Source: Pseudomonas alcaligenes (GTDB lineage: Bacteria; Pseudomonadota; Gammaproteobacteria; Pseudomonadales; Pseudomonadaceae). Taken from it: 64,000 nucleotides of DNA. The position numbers were made by a program, and so were the translations under genes. Shown here in pieces: positions 17,056 through 32,958 of this stretch (within the stretch, counting starts at the first letter, position 1; every line of letters starts with the position of its first letter). The notes beneath the pieces were generated by a model. That model was not told the origin of the DNA. It saw only the letters and a program-made list of their open reading frames with translations, and ran no database searches. Location: the NCBI RefSeq assembly GCF_014490745.1, contig NZ_LZEU01000001.1, positions 496,001 to 560,000 of the forward strand. Direction: 5' to 3'.

Positions 17056-17316
17056 TCAGGCAGCCTGTTTCGCGGCAACGAACGCCGCCAGGCTGGCCAC
17101 GTTGGCGAAGTGCTGGCGGGTGTCCTTGGCTTCGGCGTCGATCTTGATGCCAAAGCGTTTCTGGATGGCCAGACCCAGTTCGAGGGCGTCCACCGAGTCC
17201 AGGCCCAGGCCGTCGCCGAACAGGGCGAGGTCGGCGGCGATGTCTTCGGCGGCCATGTCTTCCAGGCCCAGGGCCTCGATGATCAGGTTCTTGATCTCAG
17301 TTTGCAGATCGCTCAT
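17056..17316 (-). CDS. apeE: Acyl carrier protein
   Basis: An 86-residue ACP with Ser41 in GLGLDSVDALEL as the phosphopantetheine site. It differs clearly from the adjacent ACP, so the pair is not a recent duplication. Its start overlaps the end of the acyltransferase gene by 20 bases, and it is separated from the next ACP by 10 bases. Confidence 0.92.
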   Translation of the reverse strand: MSDLQTEIKNLIIEALGLEDMAAEDIAADLALFGDGLGLDSVDALELGLAIQKRFGIKIDAEAKDTRQHFANVASLAAFVAAKQAA

Positions 17317-18106
17317 CTGTTGCGAGCTCCTTCATGAAGTGGTGATGCAGGTGGTCATTGAGCTTGCGCGAGGCAATCGGCAACGGGGCCCGCTCGGTGA
17401 ATTGTCGCGGGTCGATATCCTCCCCGACCCGCAGGCGAAAATGGAAACGGCGCGACGGAATGCTGTACCAGGGCTCGGCCTTGGTCAGGGTGGTGGGCGT
17501 CACGCTGATCACCACCGGGGTGACCACGCTGGCGCCGCGCACCGCAATGGCCGCGGCGCCGCGATGAAATTCGGGTGTCTGCCCCGGCGTAGTGCGGGTG
17601 CCCTCGGGGAATACGATCAGAGTCTGGCCCTGCTGCAGGGCGCCGGCGGCCTCGTCGAGCATGTCCAGGCTGCCGCTGTTGCTGATGTAGCCGGCGGCGC
17701 GGATCGGCCCGCGCATGCACGGGTTGTCCCACAGGCTCTGCTTGACCACGCAGTTGGCGTCGCGGATGAAGGCGATCAGCACCACCACGTCGATCAGCGA
17801 AGGATGGTTGGCGATCACCATCTGCCCCGGGCGGCCAAGGCGCTCGGCGCCTTCCACTTCGTAGGTCAGCACGCCGCTGCGGAACATGAACTGGACGAAC
17901 CAGTAGAAGGTGCGGCTGACCACGGCGCGAGCGCGGGTACGGCGGGCCAGGGCGTCGCCCGGCAGCAGGGCGAGCAGCGGGAACACGACGATGCGCAGCA
18001 GTACGCCGCCGATGCCGAACAGCGAGAAGCTCAGCGCGGTGGCGATCAGGCGCCAGGCGTAGGGCGCGCTGCGTGGGCTCAGGCCCTGATGGGTGACCAG
18101 TTCCAT
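17297..18106 (-). CDS. apeD: 1-acyl-glycerol-3-phosphate-type acyltransferase
   Basis: A 269-residue PlsC-like membrane acyltransferase with the HX4D motif (His101, Asp106 in NHPSLID), the FPEGTR motif at 166-171 and an N-terminal hydrophobic region (about 20-50). It may make or modify the lipid anchor of the polyene. The ATG at 18106 overlaps apeC by 28 bases; the longer open frame upstream is apeC read in another frame. Confidence 0.82.
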   Translation of the reverse strand: MELVTHQGLSPRSAPYAWRLIATALSFSLFGIGGVLLRIVVFPLLALLPGDALARRTRARAVVSRTFYWFVQFMFRSGVLTYEVEGAERLGRPGQMVIANHPSLIDVVVLIAFIRDANCVVKQSLWDNPCMRGPIRAAGYISNSGSLDMLDEAAGALQQGQTLIVFPEGTRTTPGQTPEFHRGAAAIAVRGASVVTPVVISVTPTTLTKAEPWYSIPSRRFHFRLRVGEDIDPRQFTERAPLPIASRKLNDHLHHHFMKELATDERSAN

Positions 18107-18792
18107 TGCCGGTTGTTCCAGTGATGTTGCAGGGAGTCCGCTTGGCCACACAGGGCGCGAACCAGGTTGAGGGCGTGCGGCCAGACGGCACGCGGGCCGC
18201 TGCCCTGGCTCAACTCCAGTTGCCAGTCGTGGCCAGGTGTGAGCAGCAGGGCGACGGCATAGGGAAAGGGCACGTCGTCGATATAGGGGCCGTACAGCGC
18301 CGGCGGGGTTTCCTCGGCGATCACCAGCAGCACGGCCGGGGCGCCTTCGCCGAGCAGGGTACTGGCTTCCAGCAGGGCCTGCTCGAGGCCGTCGCCTTCG
18401 GCGGCCAGGGCGGTCATCTCGCTGGTGTCGCCGCGCTGGATCGACCACAGGCCGATAATCGCGTTGTGCACCGAGAGGCTGAACTGGGTGGGCGACAGCG
18501 GCTCGTCGTGGGCTAGGTCGGTGAGAATGGCCAGGGTGCGCGGGGTTTCGCCGTGGCGCGAGGCGAACACCAGCGGCAGCGGGCCGGTGGCATCGGCCAG
18601 CGGCCAGGCGACATGGAAGGCCATCCGTGCCAGGCGGCTCAGGCGGCGGCGTTGCAGGGCGGGGAGGAAGCCGACATCCGGCTGCTGCTGATCGTCGGCC
18701 AGGCGCAGCGGGGCCCGGCTCCAGTCGGCCCAGTCATCCCTGCTGTCCAGCCCAGGGGCCCAGGCGCGCCATTGATCGATCCTGAAATGCAT
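18079..18792 (-). CDS. apeC: Ketosynthase-like chain length factor
   Basis: A 237-residue protein of the 'beta-ketoacyl synthase N-terminal-like' type. It lacks the active-site Cys/His/His triad and the second half of a ketosynthase, and in characterised systems it forms a heterodimer with ApeO that sets chain length. The ATG at 18792 is the best fit (MHFRIDQWRAWAPG). It is the first gene of the operon, facing parA across a 309-base divergent region. Confidence 0.78.
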   Translation of the reverse strand: MHFRIDQWRAWAPGLDSRDDWADWSRAPLRLADDQQQPDVGFLPALQRRRLSRLARMAFHVAWPLADATGPLPLVFASRHGETPRTLAILTDLAHDEPLSPTQFSLSVHNAIIGLWSIQRGDTSEMTALAAEGDGLEQALLEASTLLGEGAPAVLLVIAEETPPALYGPYIDDVPFPYAVALLLTPGHDWQLELSQGSGPRAVWPHALNLVRALCGQADSLQHHWNNRQWNWSPIRA

Positions 18793-19101
18793 CACGCGAA
18801 GCTCTGCTTGGCCCCTTCGGGCGTCCTTGTCTACTGCGGCTGACCCTCGTCGACAGGCGACGTGTGGCGGGCGCCATGGCGAGGTGCTGGCATTATCCAG
18901 ACCGTGCGGGGGTGGCGCAAATATTGGCACGACCGTTCGGACAGGAGGGCGGCGGTCACGGGATGACCAAATGGCTCGCCCTTGTCATGCGCTTTGCATA
19001 GAATTCAACGCCGTTTTGGGCGCAGAATCCGTCCTGCAGCCGGCCGCTGTGCGCCTTGGGCGTGGCACCGGTGGCGCTCGGGACTCTCAGGGAGGTGTGG
19101 T
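18793..19101. promoter_or_regulatory. Divergent intergenic region between the APE operon and parA
   Basis: No gene is visible here. The region must hold the promoter of the large APE operon (minus) and of parA (plus). I could not define a -35/-10 pair with proper spacing; a TTGTCA at 18982-18987 and TAGAAT at 18999-19004 are only 11 bases apart. A clear GGAGGTG ribosome site precedes the parA ATG. Confidence 0.5.
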
Positions 19102-19866
19102 ATGCGGCGCGTAGTGTTCAACCAGAAAGGCGGTGTGGGTAAATCCAGCATCGCTTGCAACCTGGCGGCGGTGAGTGCGGCGGAGGGCTATCGCACCCTG
19201 CTGATCGACCTGGATACCCAGGCCAACTCGACTCATTACCTGACCGGCCTGACCGGCGACGATATCCCCCTGGGGATTGCCGAGTTCTTCAAGCAGACGC
19301 TGTCCAGCACGCCGTTCAAGAAGGGCAAGGTGGATATCTACGAGACCCCCTTCGACAACCTCCATGTGATCACCGCGACCGCAGAGCTGGCTGACCTGCA
19401 GCCCAAGCTGGAGCAGAAGCACAAGATCAACAAGCTGCGCAAACTGCTCGAAGACCTCTCCGAGGACTACGACCGGATCTACCTGGACACGCCGCCGGCG
19501 CTGAACTTCTATACCGTCTCGGCGCTGATTGCCGCCGACCGCGTGCTGATCCCCTTCGACTGCGACAGCTTCTCGCGCCAGGCGCTGTACGGCCTGCTGC
19601 GCGAGATCGAGGAGCTCAAGGAAGACCACAACGAGGAGCTGGAAGTCGAAGGCATCGTGGTCAACCAGTTCCAGCCGCGCGCCAGCCTGCCGCAGCAGCT
19701 GCTCGACGAGCTGCTCGAGGAAGGTCTGCCGGTGCTGCCGGTCAACCTGATGAGCTCGGTGAAGATGCGCGAATCGCACCAGGCCTGTGTGCCGCTGATC
19801 CACCTGGATCGCAGCCACAAGCTGACCCAGCAGTTCGTCGAGCTGCACAATCTGCTGGAAAGCTGA
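19102..19866 (+). CDS. ParA-family ATPase
   Basis: A 254-residue MinD/ParA-type ATPase with the deviant Walker A KGGVGKSS (9-16), the LLIDLDTQANST motif near 34-45 and YLDTPPAL around 131-138. Such proteins position cellular cargo or chromosome regions. There is no parB or parS-like partner next to it, so it is an orphan; the P. aeruginosa neighbour of usp and metY (about PA5028 from memory) fits. The ATG at 19102 follows GGAGGTG; upstream in-frame starts are GC-rich read-through. A terminator follows. Confidence 0.88.
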   Translation: MRRVVFNQKGGVGKSSIACNLAAVSAAEGYRTLLIDLDTQANSTHYLTGLTGDDIPLGIAEFFKQTLSSTPFKKGKVDIYETPFDNLHVITATAELADLQPKLEQKHKINKLRKLLEDLSEDYDRIYLDTPPALNFYTVSALIAADRVLIPFDCDSFSRQALYGLLREIEELKEDHNEELEVEGIVVNQFQPRASLPQQLLDELLEEGLPVLPVNLMSSVKMRESHQACVPLIHLDRSHKLTQQFVELHNLLES

Positions 19867-19882
19867 GTGCCCGCAGAGACAG

Positions 19883-19907
19883 AAAAGGCGCCCACGGGCG
19901 CCTTTTT
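19883..19907 (+). terminator. Rho-independent terminator after parA
   Basis: AAAAGGCGCCC / GGGCGCCTTTTT hairpin with a 2-base loop and a T-run, 17 bases past the parA stop. It is nearly symmetrical and could also act on the minus strand for the Usp gene. Confidence 0.9.
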
Positions 19908-19912
19908 CATTG

Positions 19913-19934
19913 CGTAGGGCGGGTGTAATCCGCG
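19913..19934. repeat. REP-like half element
   Basis: CGTAGGGCGGGTGTAATCCGCG, one base away in most positions from the REP units at 25880-25901 (inverted) and 36907-36961. It lies between parA and the convergent usp gene. Confidence 0.65.
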
Positions 19935-19962
19935 TGTCGGCCCGGTTGAGCCGACCCGGGTT

Positions 19963-20757
19963 CTAGCGCACCACGAAGATGTCGCAGGGTGCCTTGTGCA
20001 GGAAGTGCTGCGCCAGGCTGCCCAGCAGGGCCTGGGACAGCGCGCTGCGGCCGTGGCAGCCGAGTACCAGCAGCTGCGGCTGATTGACCGTGATGTATTC
20101 CTGCAGGCTGCGCTGGATGCCGCCCTGCCGAACCTCGTGGCTCAGGCTCGGGCTGCCGGTGGGCAGGCGCAGGGCCTCGTCGGCCATCAGCTGGTCGATC
20201 AGCGCGCGCTGGGTCAGCAGCTGCGCCTCGCTGGTGGCCTGGTTCTTGGCCGGCTCGAAGACGTGCAGGGCATGCACCTTGGCTTCGCCCGGCAGCAGCT
20301 GGCAGGCCTGGTTCAGCGCGGTGCAGGCGCACAGGGAGAAGTCGAGGGCGGAGACGGCGCTGAGATAGGGCGTGTTCTCGTCGCGGGCCACCAGCAGCAG
20401 CGGCACCGGGCAGCGCCGGGCGATGCGGTCGAGGGTGGTGCCGGAGAAGAACTCGTGGCGCTGGTGGTGGGCGCCCAGTACCAGCAGGTCGGCGCCGAGC
20501 TGCTGCACCTGTTCCAGCACCGCGTCGGCCGGTTTGCCCTGGCACAGCTTGAGCTGGCTGCCGGGTGGGGCGAACTGGGTCAGGCTGTTGTCCAGCATCT
20601 GCTCGATGCGTTCCTGGTCGGCCTGGCTGACGCGGCCGTCGATCACATGCAGCAGGGTGAGGCGGGCGTTGTGCTGGCGGGCCAGCTGGGTGGCGCGGCG
20701 CAAGGCGAGGTCGGCGGTGCTGCGCAGGTCGTGGGCAATAAGGATGTGACTGGTCAT
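19963..20757 (-). CDS. Tandem-domain universal stress protein
   Basis: A 264-residue protein made of two UspA domains. The first starts ILIAHDLRSTADLALRRA and ends near residue 135 (RRCPVPLLLVARDE); the second begins near 140 and contains GCHGRSALSQALLGSLAQHFL, an ATP-binding-type GxxGxxxxxxxGS loop. Usp proteins act in stress tolerance in the cytoplasm. The ATG at 20757 starts the first domain; the extra upstream frame does not look like protein. Monocistronic, convergent with parA. Confidence 0.88.
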   Translation of the reverse strand: MTSHILIAHDLRSTADLALRRATQLARQHNARLTLLHVIDGRVSQADQERIEQMLDNSLTQFAPPGSQLKLCQGKPADAVLEQVQQLGADLLVLGAHHQRHEFFSGTTLDRIARRCPVPLLLVARDENTPYLSAVSALDFSLCACTALNQACQLLPGEAKVHALHVFEPAKNQATSEAQLLTQRALIDQLMADEALRLPTGSPSLSHEVRQGGIQRSLQEYITVNQPQLLVLGCHGRSALSQALLGSLAQHFLHKAPCDIFVVR

Positions 20758-20866
20758 CGGGTATCCCCTCCGCGCGGCGCTCCCGCTGCGCTGTAAAACC
20801 TCTATTGGGTTCTTAATCTGACTCCCATTGATAGACCTGCTTTTGATCCACGGCAAGTCCCGTGCG

Positions 20867-21310
20867 TCAGTGTTTGCGCAATTGGTACAGGCCTCTGCTT
20901 TCTGCCACCACTTCGCCGCTGCCGTCGCGCAGCTGCAGCTCGAGTACATACTCGGCCTTGCCTTCGCGTTCGGCCTCGGTCTGGATGCGCTCGATCTCCT
21001 CGCTGGTCAGGCTGGCCTCAATAAGGATGTCGCTGCTGGCCGGGCGACGGAAGCGCAGGTTCATCTCCTTGATCACCGGGTAGAAGCGCTGGGCGTCGAA
21101 GCTGGTGAGGAACAGGGCGCCGCCGGGAATCTCGGCGAGGGTGAACAGGGCGCCGGCGTACATGCTGCCGATATGGTTCTGGTTGCCCTGCAGCGGCATG
21201 CGCAGGCACACGCGCCCGGGCTCGAGGACTTCGGCCTTGAGCCCGCTGCGTTTGACGAAGTCGATCTTCTCTTCGGTGAACAGGCGGGCCATTTCGACGG
21301 GCAGCGGCAT
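20867..21310 (-). CDS. PaaI/YiiD-type hotdog thioesterase (DUF4442)
   Basis: A 147-residue single hotdog domain with the motif NHIGSMYAGALFTLAEIPGGAL, typical of acyl-CoA thioesterases of the YiiD C-terminal/DUF4442 group. The substrate is unknown. The ATG at 21310 is preceded by AAGGAG with ideal spacing. It lies about 110 bases upstream of usp on the same strand and may be read with it. Confidence 0.78.
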   Translation of the reverse strand: MPLPVEMARLFTEEKIDFVKRSGLKAEVLEPGRVCLRMPLQGNQNHIGSMYAGALFTLAEIPGGALFLTSFDAQRFYPVIKEMNLRFRRPASSDILIEASLTSEEIERIQTEAEREGKAEYVLELQLRDGSGEVVAESRGLYQLRKH

Positions 21311-21390
21311 GCTGGACTCCTTTTTCCAGGTGAGTCCCGAGCCTAGCTGTTTGCCCGCGCTGAACAATGACCGCAGCGCTCGCGGCCACT

Positions 21391-21538
21391 GACCGTTGTG
21401 CTCAGCACTTAGCCACGATCTTCTGAATTAGAGCCAGGCAAGGCGAAATTGGGCGAGGGTGCGGAGTTTACAAACCGTAAATGAGCAGCCCGAGCCCGAT
21501 TTCAACGCAGGCTGGCCGACAGTCAGGAGAGCGTGTTC
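21391..21538. repeat. Probable dispersed Pseudomonas intergenic repeat
   Basis: This 148-base gap between trxC and the thioesterase carries no gene. It contains GTTTACAAACCGTAAATGAGC and matches, from memory, a non-coding sequence repeated upstream or downstream of many Pseudomonas genes. No second copy is in this window, so this is a low-confidence call. Confidence 0.35.
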
Positions 21539-21973
21539 TTAGATGCCCTGGCTGCGCAGCCAGCTGAGCAATTGCGGCAGCGGCAGGGCGCCGCTCTGCC
21601 GGGCGACTTCGACGCCGCCTTTGAACAGCAGCAGGCTGGGGATCGAGCGGATGCCGAGCTGGGTCGACAGTTGTGGGTTGGCTTCGCTGTCCAGTTTGCC
21701 CAGGCGGCAGCGCCCCTGCAGTTGCCCGGCGGCCTGCTCGAAGGTCGGCGCAAAGCTGCGGCACGGCCCGCACCAGCTGGCCCAGACATCCACCAGCAGC
21801 GGCAGGTCGCCCTTGAGCTGGCTGGCGAAGCTGGCCTGGTTAAGCTCGAAGGGCTTGTCCGGCAGCACGGCGCTCTTGCAGCGCCCGCAGATCGGCGCAT
21901 CGCCCAGACGTTCGGCGGGGATGCGGTTGAGGCCGTTGCAGTGGGGGCAGGGGATCAGCAGGGGTTGGGTCAT
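21539..21973 (-). CDS. trxC: Thioredoxin 2 (zinc-ribbon thioredoxin)
   Basis: A 144-residue cytoplasmic thioredoxin with an N-terminal zinc ribbon (Cys9, Cys12, Cys29, Cys32) and the redox motif WCGPC at 67-71, followed by a cis-Pro loop SIPSLLLF. It reduces protein disulfides under oxidative stress. The ATG at 21973 has AGGAG 8 bases upstream. It lies 60 bases downstream of metY with a strong hairpin between them. Confidence 0.93.
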   Translation of the reverse strand: MTQPLLIPCPHCNGLNRIPAERLGDAPICGRCKSAVLPDKPFELNQASFASQLKGDLPLLVDVWASWCGPCRSFAPTFEQAAGQLQGRCRLGKLDSEANPQLSTQLGIRSIPSLLLFKGGVEVARQSGALPLPQLLSWLRSQGI

Positions 21974-21982
21974 GGCAGGGCT

Positions 21983-22013
21983 CCTGTATGCCACCAAGGT
22001 GGTGGCATACAGG
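21983..22013. promoter_or_regulatory. Perfect 13-bp hairpin in the trxC leader
   Basis: CCTGTATGCCACC and its exact complement flank a 5-base loop. On the minus strand it sits between the metY stop and the trxC ribosome site, so it may stabilise the metY 3' end, act as a terminator without a T-run, or expose or occlude the trxC start. Confidence 0.6.
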
Positions 22014-22033
22014 CGGTAAAACAAGGGCGGGCT

Positions 22034-23311
22034 TTACTGCGCGGCGGCATCCAGCGCCTGGGCCAGGTCGGCGAGGATGTCGTCGCTGTGCTCGATGCCG
22101 ATCGACAGGCGCACCATGTCGCGCGGCACGCCGGCCTTTTCCAGCTCCTCGTCGTTGAGCTGGCGGTGGGTGGTGGAGGCCGGGTGGCAGGCCAGCGACT
22201 TGGCATCGCCGATATTGACCAGGCGTACCACCAGCTTGAGTGCGTCGATAAAGCGCGCGCCGGCGGCCTGGCCACCGACTATGCCGAACGAGAGGATCGC
22301 CGCCGGCTTGCCGCCGGTGTAGCGCAGGGCCAGTTCGTGCTCGGGGTGGTCGGGCAGGCCGGCGTATTTCACCCAGGCCACCTGCGGGTGGTTCTGCAGG
22401 AAGTGCGCCACCTTGAGGGCGTTCTCGGTATGCCGCTCCATGCGCAGGGCCAGGGTCTCCAGGCCTTGCAGGATGAGGAAGGCGTTGAACGGCGACAGCG
22501 CCGCGCCGGTGTTGCGCAGCGGCACCACGCGGCAGCGGCCGATAAAGGCGGCGGGGCCGAAGGCCTCGGTGTAGGTCACGCCGTGGTAGGACGGATCCGG
22601 CGTGTTGAGCAGCGGGAAGCGCGCCTTGTTGGCGGCCCAGGGGAAGTTGCCGGAGTCGACCACGATGCCGCCGATGCTGGTGCCGTGGCCGCCGATGTAC
22701 TTGGTCAGCGAGTGCACGACGATGTCGGCGCCATGCTCGAACGGCCGGCAGAGGATCGGTGTGGCCACCGTGTTGTCGACGATTAGCGGCACGCCATGGC
22801 GGTGGGCGGCGTCGGCCAGGGCCTGGAGGTCGACGATATTGCCGGCCGGGTTGCCGATGGATTCGCAGAACACTGCCTTGGTGCGCTCGTCGATCAGCGC
22901 TTCCAGGGCGGCGATATCGTCGTGGGCGGCGAAGCGGGTCTGAATGCCGAAGCGCGGCAGGGTGTGGGCCAGCAGGTTGTAGGTGCCGCCGTACAGCTTG
23001 GCCACCGAGACGATGTTGTCGCCGGCCTCGGCCACCGTCTGGATGGCGTAGGTGATGGCGGCCATCCCCGAGGCCACGGCCAGCGCGCCAACGCCGCCTT
23101 CCAGCGCCGCCACGCGCTCTTCGAGCACGGCGTTGGTCGGGTTCATGATGCGCGAGTAGATATTGCCGGCGACCTTCAGGTCGAACAGGTCGGCACCGTG
23201 CTGGGTGTCGTCGAAGGCAAAGGAGCTGGTCTGGTAGATCGGCACCGCCACCGCCTTGGTGCTCGGGTCGGGGCTGTAGCCGGCGTGGATGGCCAGGGTT
23301 TCCAGTTTCAT
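22034..23311 (-). CDS. metY: O-acetylhomoserine sulfhydrylase
   Basis: A 425-residue PLP enzyme of the Cys/Met metabolism family making homocysteine from O-acetylhomoserine and sulfide. The PLP lysine is Lys204 in [23 protein letters not shown] and the phosphate-binding SGM (81-83) and the IVDNTVATP segment (177-185) are typical. Length and start (ATG at 23311, [16 protein letters not shown]) fit the family. It lies beside a TauE-type sulfur-anion exporter gene on the same strand, a shared sulfur context. Confidence 0.92.
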   Translation of the reverse strand: MKLETLAIHAGYSPDPSTKAVAVPIYQTSSFAFDDTQHGADLFDLKVAGNIYSRIMNPTNAVLEERVAALEGGVGALAVASGMAAITYAIQTVAEAGDNIVSVAKLYGGTYNLLAHTLPRFGIQTRFAAHDDIAALEALIDERTKAVFCESIGNPAGNIVDLQALADAAHRHGVPLIVDNTVATPILCRPFEHGADIVVHSLTKYIGGHGTSIGGIVVDSGNFPWAANKARFPLLNTPDPSYHGVTYTEAFGPAAFIGRCRVVPLRNTGAALSPFNAFLILQGLETLALRMERHTENALKVAHFLQNHPQVAWVKYAGLPDHPEHELALRYTGGKPAAILSFGIVGGQAAGARFIDALKLVVRLVNIGDAKSLACHPASTTHRQLNDEELEKAGVPRDMVRLSIGIEHSDDILADLAQALDAAAQ

Positions 23312-23361
23312 GCAGGGCGTTCCTTCGGGCGATTGAAAGGTTCGCAGCATGTGAAAAACGC

Positions 23362-23402
23362 CAAGGCCCGGTCAATGCGCTGGAGCAATGAACCGGGCCT
23401 TT
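23362..23402. terminator. Hairpin terminator between the TauE gene and metY
   Basis: AAGGCCCGGT at 23362 pairs with ACCGGGCCTT near 23393-23402. T-runs flank it on both strands (CCTTTTG on plus; GGCGTTTTT on minus), so it can end the minus-strand TauE transcript upstream of metY. Confidence 0.8.
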
Positions 23403-23440
23403 TGCCTAGAACGTTTTGGCAGGGGCTTATGCCCCTCGGA

Positions 23441-24418
23441 TCAGGCCAGGGCCTTGTAGATGTTGAAGGCGCTGATCAGGGTGATCAGGCAGCCGACGAT
23501 GGTCATCAGGGTGCGCGCCGGGATCTTCTTGCACAGGAAGGCGGCGAACGGTGCGGCGAACAGGCCGCCGAACACCAGGCCGGCCACCATCAGCCAGGTA
23601 TCCAGCTCGCCGGCCAGGAGGATGAACGAGGCGGCGCTGGACAGGGTCAGGAAGAACTCGGCGAAGTTCACCGAGCCGATGGTGGTGCGCGGATCGCTAC
23701 CGGAGCCGATCAGGCTGCTGGTGACCACCGGGCCCCAGCCACCGCCACCGGCGGCATCGACGAAACCGCCGAACAGGGCCAGCTTGGCCACGTGCTTGGG
23801 CGCCTTGCGCTGGGCCACATGGCGGTAGGCCTTGTACAGGATGTACAGGCCCATCAGCAGCAGATAGGCGGATATGAAGGGCTTCATCACCGCGCCGTCG
23901 AACTGGGTGATCAGTACCGCGCCCAGCACCGCGCCGATGATGCCCGGCAGCAGCAGGCGCAGGAACAGCGACTTGTTGACGTTGCCCAGCTTGACGTGGG
24001 AGATGCCCGACAGGCCGGTGGTGAACACTTCGGCGATGTGCACGCTGGCGCTGGCCGCGGCCGGCGAGGCGCCGGCGCTGAGCAGGAAGGTGGTGGCGGT
24101 GATGCCGTAGGCCATGCCCAGGGCGCCGTCGACCACCTGGGCGAGCAGGCCGACGGCCACTGCGCTCCAGAAGGTCGGGCTGTTCAGCGCGGCTTCGATG
24201 ATATCCAGACCGCTTGCGCCGCCGTGGTCGCCGAAGAACAGGCGCCAGGCCAGGGTCGCGAGCAGGCTGACCAGGATCAGCACGGCCGCCCACATGGCCG
24301 CACGCAGTACCGGATGGTTGTCCGGATGGGCGACGTAGTCTTCTACAGGGGGCAGGCCCAGCGCTTCGTGCTCGGCATTGAGCGGGCTGGAACTGTAATC
24401 GAGATCGCGAATTTTCAT
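23441..24418 (-). CDS. TauE/SafE-family sulfite or sulfonate exporter
   Basis: A 325-residue inner membrane protein with about eight helices in two repeats: GLLAQVVDGALGMAYGITATTFLLSAG in the first half and ALFGGFVDAAGGGGWGPVVTSSLI in the second, the classic TauE signature. The N-terminal about 40 residues are hydrophilic. Probable role is export of sulfite or related anions; substrate inferred from the family and the metY neighbour. Divergent from the MFS gene across 199 bases of AT-richer DNA that should hold both promoters. Confidence 0.85.
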   Translation of the reverse strand: MKIRDLDYSSSPLNAEHEALGLPPVEDYVAHPDNHPVLRAAMWAAVLILVSLLATLAWRLFFGDHGGASGLDIIEAALNSPTFWSAVAVGLLAQVVDGALGMAYGITATTFLLSAGASPAAASASVHIAEVFTTGLSGISHVKLGNVNKSLFLRLLLPGIIGAVLGAVLITQFDGAVMKPFISAYLLLMGLYILYKAYRHVAQRKAPKHVAKLALFGGFVDAAGGGGWGPVVTSSLIGSGSDPRTTIGSVNFAEFFLTLSSAASFILLAGELDTWLMVAGLVFGGLFAAPFAAFLCKKIPARTLMTIVGCLITLISAFNIYKALA

Positions 24419-24617
24419 GCAGTGAGGCGCCTGACAGCGGGTGGTAGAACAGGCTGGAATAAAGTAGCGGGCAAAGATAAGCGGCTTTGCTTAGAGAGTC
24501 TAAGAATGTTTGGGCAGGTTTATATTCTATTTTGTTTTTCTACGCCGCCTGCTGGCCACGGTTGCTCCCGCTCTCTGTGCCCCCTACGCTGGACGCCCTT
24601 TTCCAGGAGCTGCCTGC

Positions 24618-25862
24618 ATGACCGCGAGCGACCGTCCCGGCAACGCCACCCTGTTGCTGCTGGCCAGCCTGTATTGCGCCCAGGGCCTGCCGTCCGGCCT
24701 GGTGGCCCATTCGCTGCCGGTGCTGTTGCGCCAGCACGGCGTCGACCTGGGCCTGATCGGCCTGTTCAAGCTGCTGGCCCTGCCTTGGTTGTTCAAGGTG
24801 CTGTGGGCGCCGTGGATCGACCGGATTGGCTCGGCGCGCCTGGGCCATCACCGCGGCTGGATCCTGCCGCTGCAGGCCACGGTGATCCTCTGTCTCGGCG
24901 GCCTGGCGCTGCTCGCCCCGCAGGCGCTGTTCGGCCAGGCGATCTGGTTGCTGCTGGGGCTGCTGCTGATCATCAACCTGGCCGCCGCCAGCCAGGACGT
25001 GGCCACCGATGGGCTGACCGTGCGCTTGCTGCCAGCGCGCTGGCGCGGCCTGGGCAACAGCCTGCAGGTGGGCGGCTACAAGGTCGGCATGCTGGCCAGT
25101 GGCAGCGGCCTGCTGCTGTTGATCGACCCGCTGGGCTGGAACCTGTCCATCGCCCTGCTGGCCTTGATTCTGGTGCTGCTGACCCTGCCGATCTGGCGCT
25201 TTCGCGAGAACCAGCAGCTGCCGCGCCACGAGGCCCTGGCCGAGCCGGCCGGCCCCGGCCTGCTATTGCGCCACTATCGTGGCCTGCTGGCACAGCCGGG
25301 CATGCTCGCCTGGCTGCTGGTGGTGCTGACCTTCAAGCTCGGCGATGCTCTGGGCTCGCCGATGATCAAGCCGATGTTGGTCGATCAGGGCTGGGACACC
25401 ACGGCCCTGGGCCAGCTGACCCTGATCGGCAGCCTTGCCGGCATCGGCGGCGCGCTGCTTGGCGGCCTGCTGTATGCACGCCTGGGCGCCCTGCGCTCGC
25501 TGCTGGGCTTCGGCGCCCTGCAGGCGCTGGGCATCGCCGGTATGGCGCTGCTGGTGGGGCGTGGCGGCGACACCGGACTGGTCTATGCCCTGTGCCTGTT
25601 CGAACAGGTGGCCGACGGCATGTCCACGGTGGCCCTGTTCGCCGTGATGATGAGCCAGTGCCGCCCTGAGCACGAAGGCGCGGACTTCACCCTGCAGGCC
25701 AGTACCCAGCTGCTGCTGGCCGGCCTGGTCGGCGCCTGCAGCGGAGTGCTGGCCAAGCTGCTCGGCTATCCGGCGTTGTTCGTCGGCGCCGGGCTGCTGG
25801 CGGCGGCGATGCTGGCGCTGGTGCTGGGCTATTTCCTGCGGGCCAGGCCTGCGGCGGTCTGA
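24618..25862 (+). CDS. AmpG-like MFS transporter
   Basis: A 414-residue permease with twelve predicted helices. The opening SLYCAQGLPSGLVAHSLPVLLRQHGVDLGLIGLF and a WAPWIDRIG loop resemble AmpG-type PAT/MFS proteins, which import muropeptides or acyl-CoA-like compounds. It is shorter than AmpG proper, so a muropeptide role is not assured. The ATG at 24618 has AGGAGC upstream; a longer frame reaching 24510 is less likely. Confidence 0.8.
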   Translation: MTASDRPGNATLLLLASLYCAQGLPSGLVAHSLPVLLRQHGVDLGLIGLFKLLALPWLFKVLWAPWIDRIGSARLGHHRGWILPLQATVILCLGGLALLAPQALFGQAIWLLLGLLLIINLAAASQDVATDGLTVRLLPARWRGLGNSLQVGGYKVGMLASGSGLLLLIDPLGWNLSIALLALILVLLTLPIWRFRENQQLPRHEALAEPAGPGLLLRHYRGLLAQPGMLAWLLVVLTFKLGDALGSPMIKPMLVDQGWDTTALGQLTLIGSLAGIGGALLGGLLYARLGALRSLLGFGALQALGIAGMALLVGRGGDTGLVYALCLFEQVADGMSTVALFAVMMSQCRPEHEGADFTLQASTQLLLAGLVGACSGVLAKLLGYPALFVGAGLLAAAMLALVLGYFLRARPAAV

Positions 25863-25879
25863 GCACGGCGCCGGCCCCA

Positions 25880-30805
<4,926 letters not shown>

Positions 30806-30932
30806 GGTCGCGTTCGGCGGCTCGTGGAAATAGTGCGGCTAATGATATGCCAGAGGCACGCCCCATGGGGTGACGTGTCCCTGGCTTCGCAAAGCGAGGT
30901 TGGATCGGCGGATGTGACAGTAGTGCCGTGGA

Positions 30933-32675
<1,743 letters not shown>

Positions 32676-32910
32676 GGGCGTACTCCGGGCGGAAGGCGAG
32701 GGGTGACGCTCTAGGTTCTGTTCACGGGCGGCGCTGGCCGCACTGCTGCGTCAACAGATCCTAAGCAGAGATCATGCCGGATAATAACCTGCCGCTTCGC
32801 CATCCTGTCAAAAGGAAACGGCCTCTGAATGGGCGCTGTTCTTCTCGCAAATCAGCGGCTTAGCTGCGTGGCCAGAGTTGCGCCAGCGGTCAGATGGGTT
32901 TCCTCCGGGC

Positions 32911-32938
32911 AAAAAAAGCCCCGCATGTGCGCGGGGCG
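32911..32938 (-). terminator. Rho-independent terminator of the acyl-CoA dehydrogenase gene
   Basis: On the minus strand GCCCCGC and GCGGGGC flank a short loop and are followed by seven T. It lies about 20 bases past the stop at 32959. The rest of 32676-32958 is the cvrA upstream region and holds no gene. Confidence 0.93.
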
Positions 32939-32958
32939 GAAAAAGCTGAAGCGTCGAA

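Noticed and set aside
19102..19866. Plasmid or chromosome partition locus
   Set aside because: Only a ParA-type ATPase is present; there is no ParB gene or centromere-like repeat beside it.
22796..25669. Plus-strand open frame of 957 codons over metY, TauE and the MFS gene
   Set aside because: It covers genes on both strands with clear families; composition is typical of a GC-rich shadow frame.
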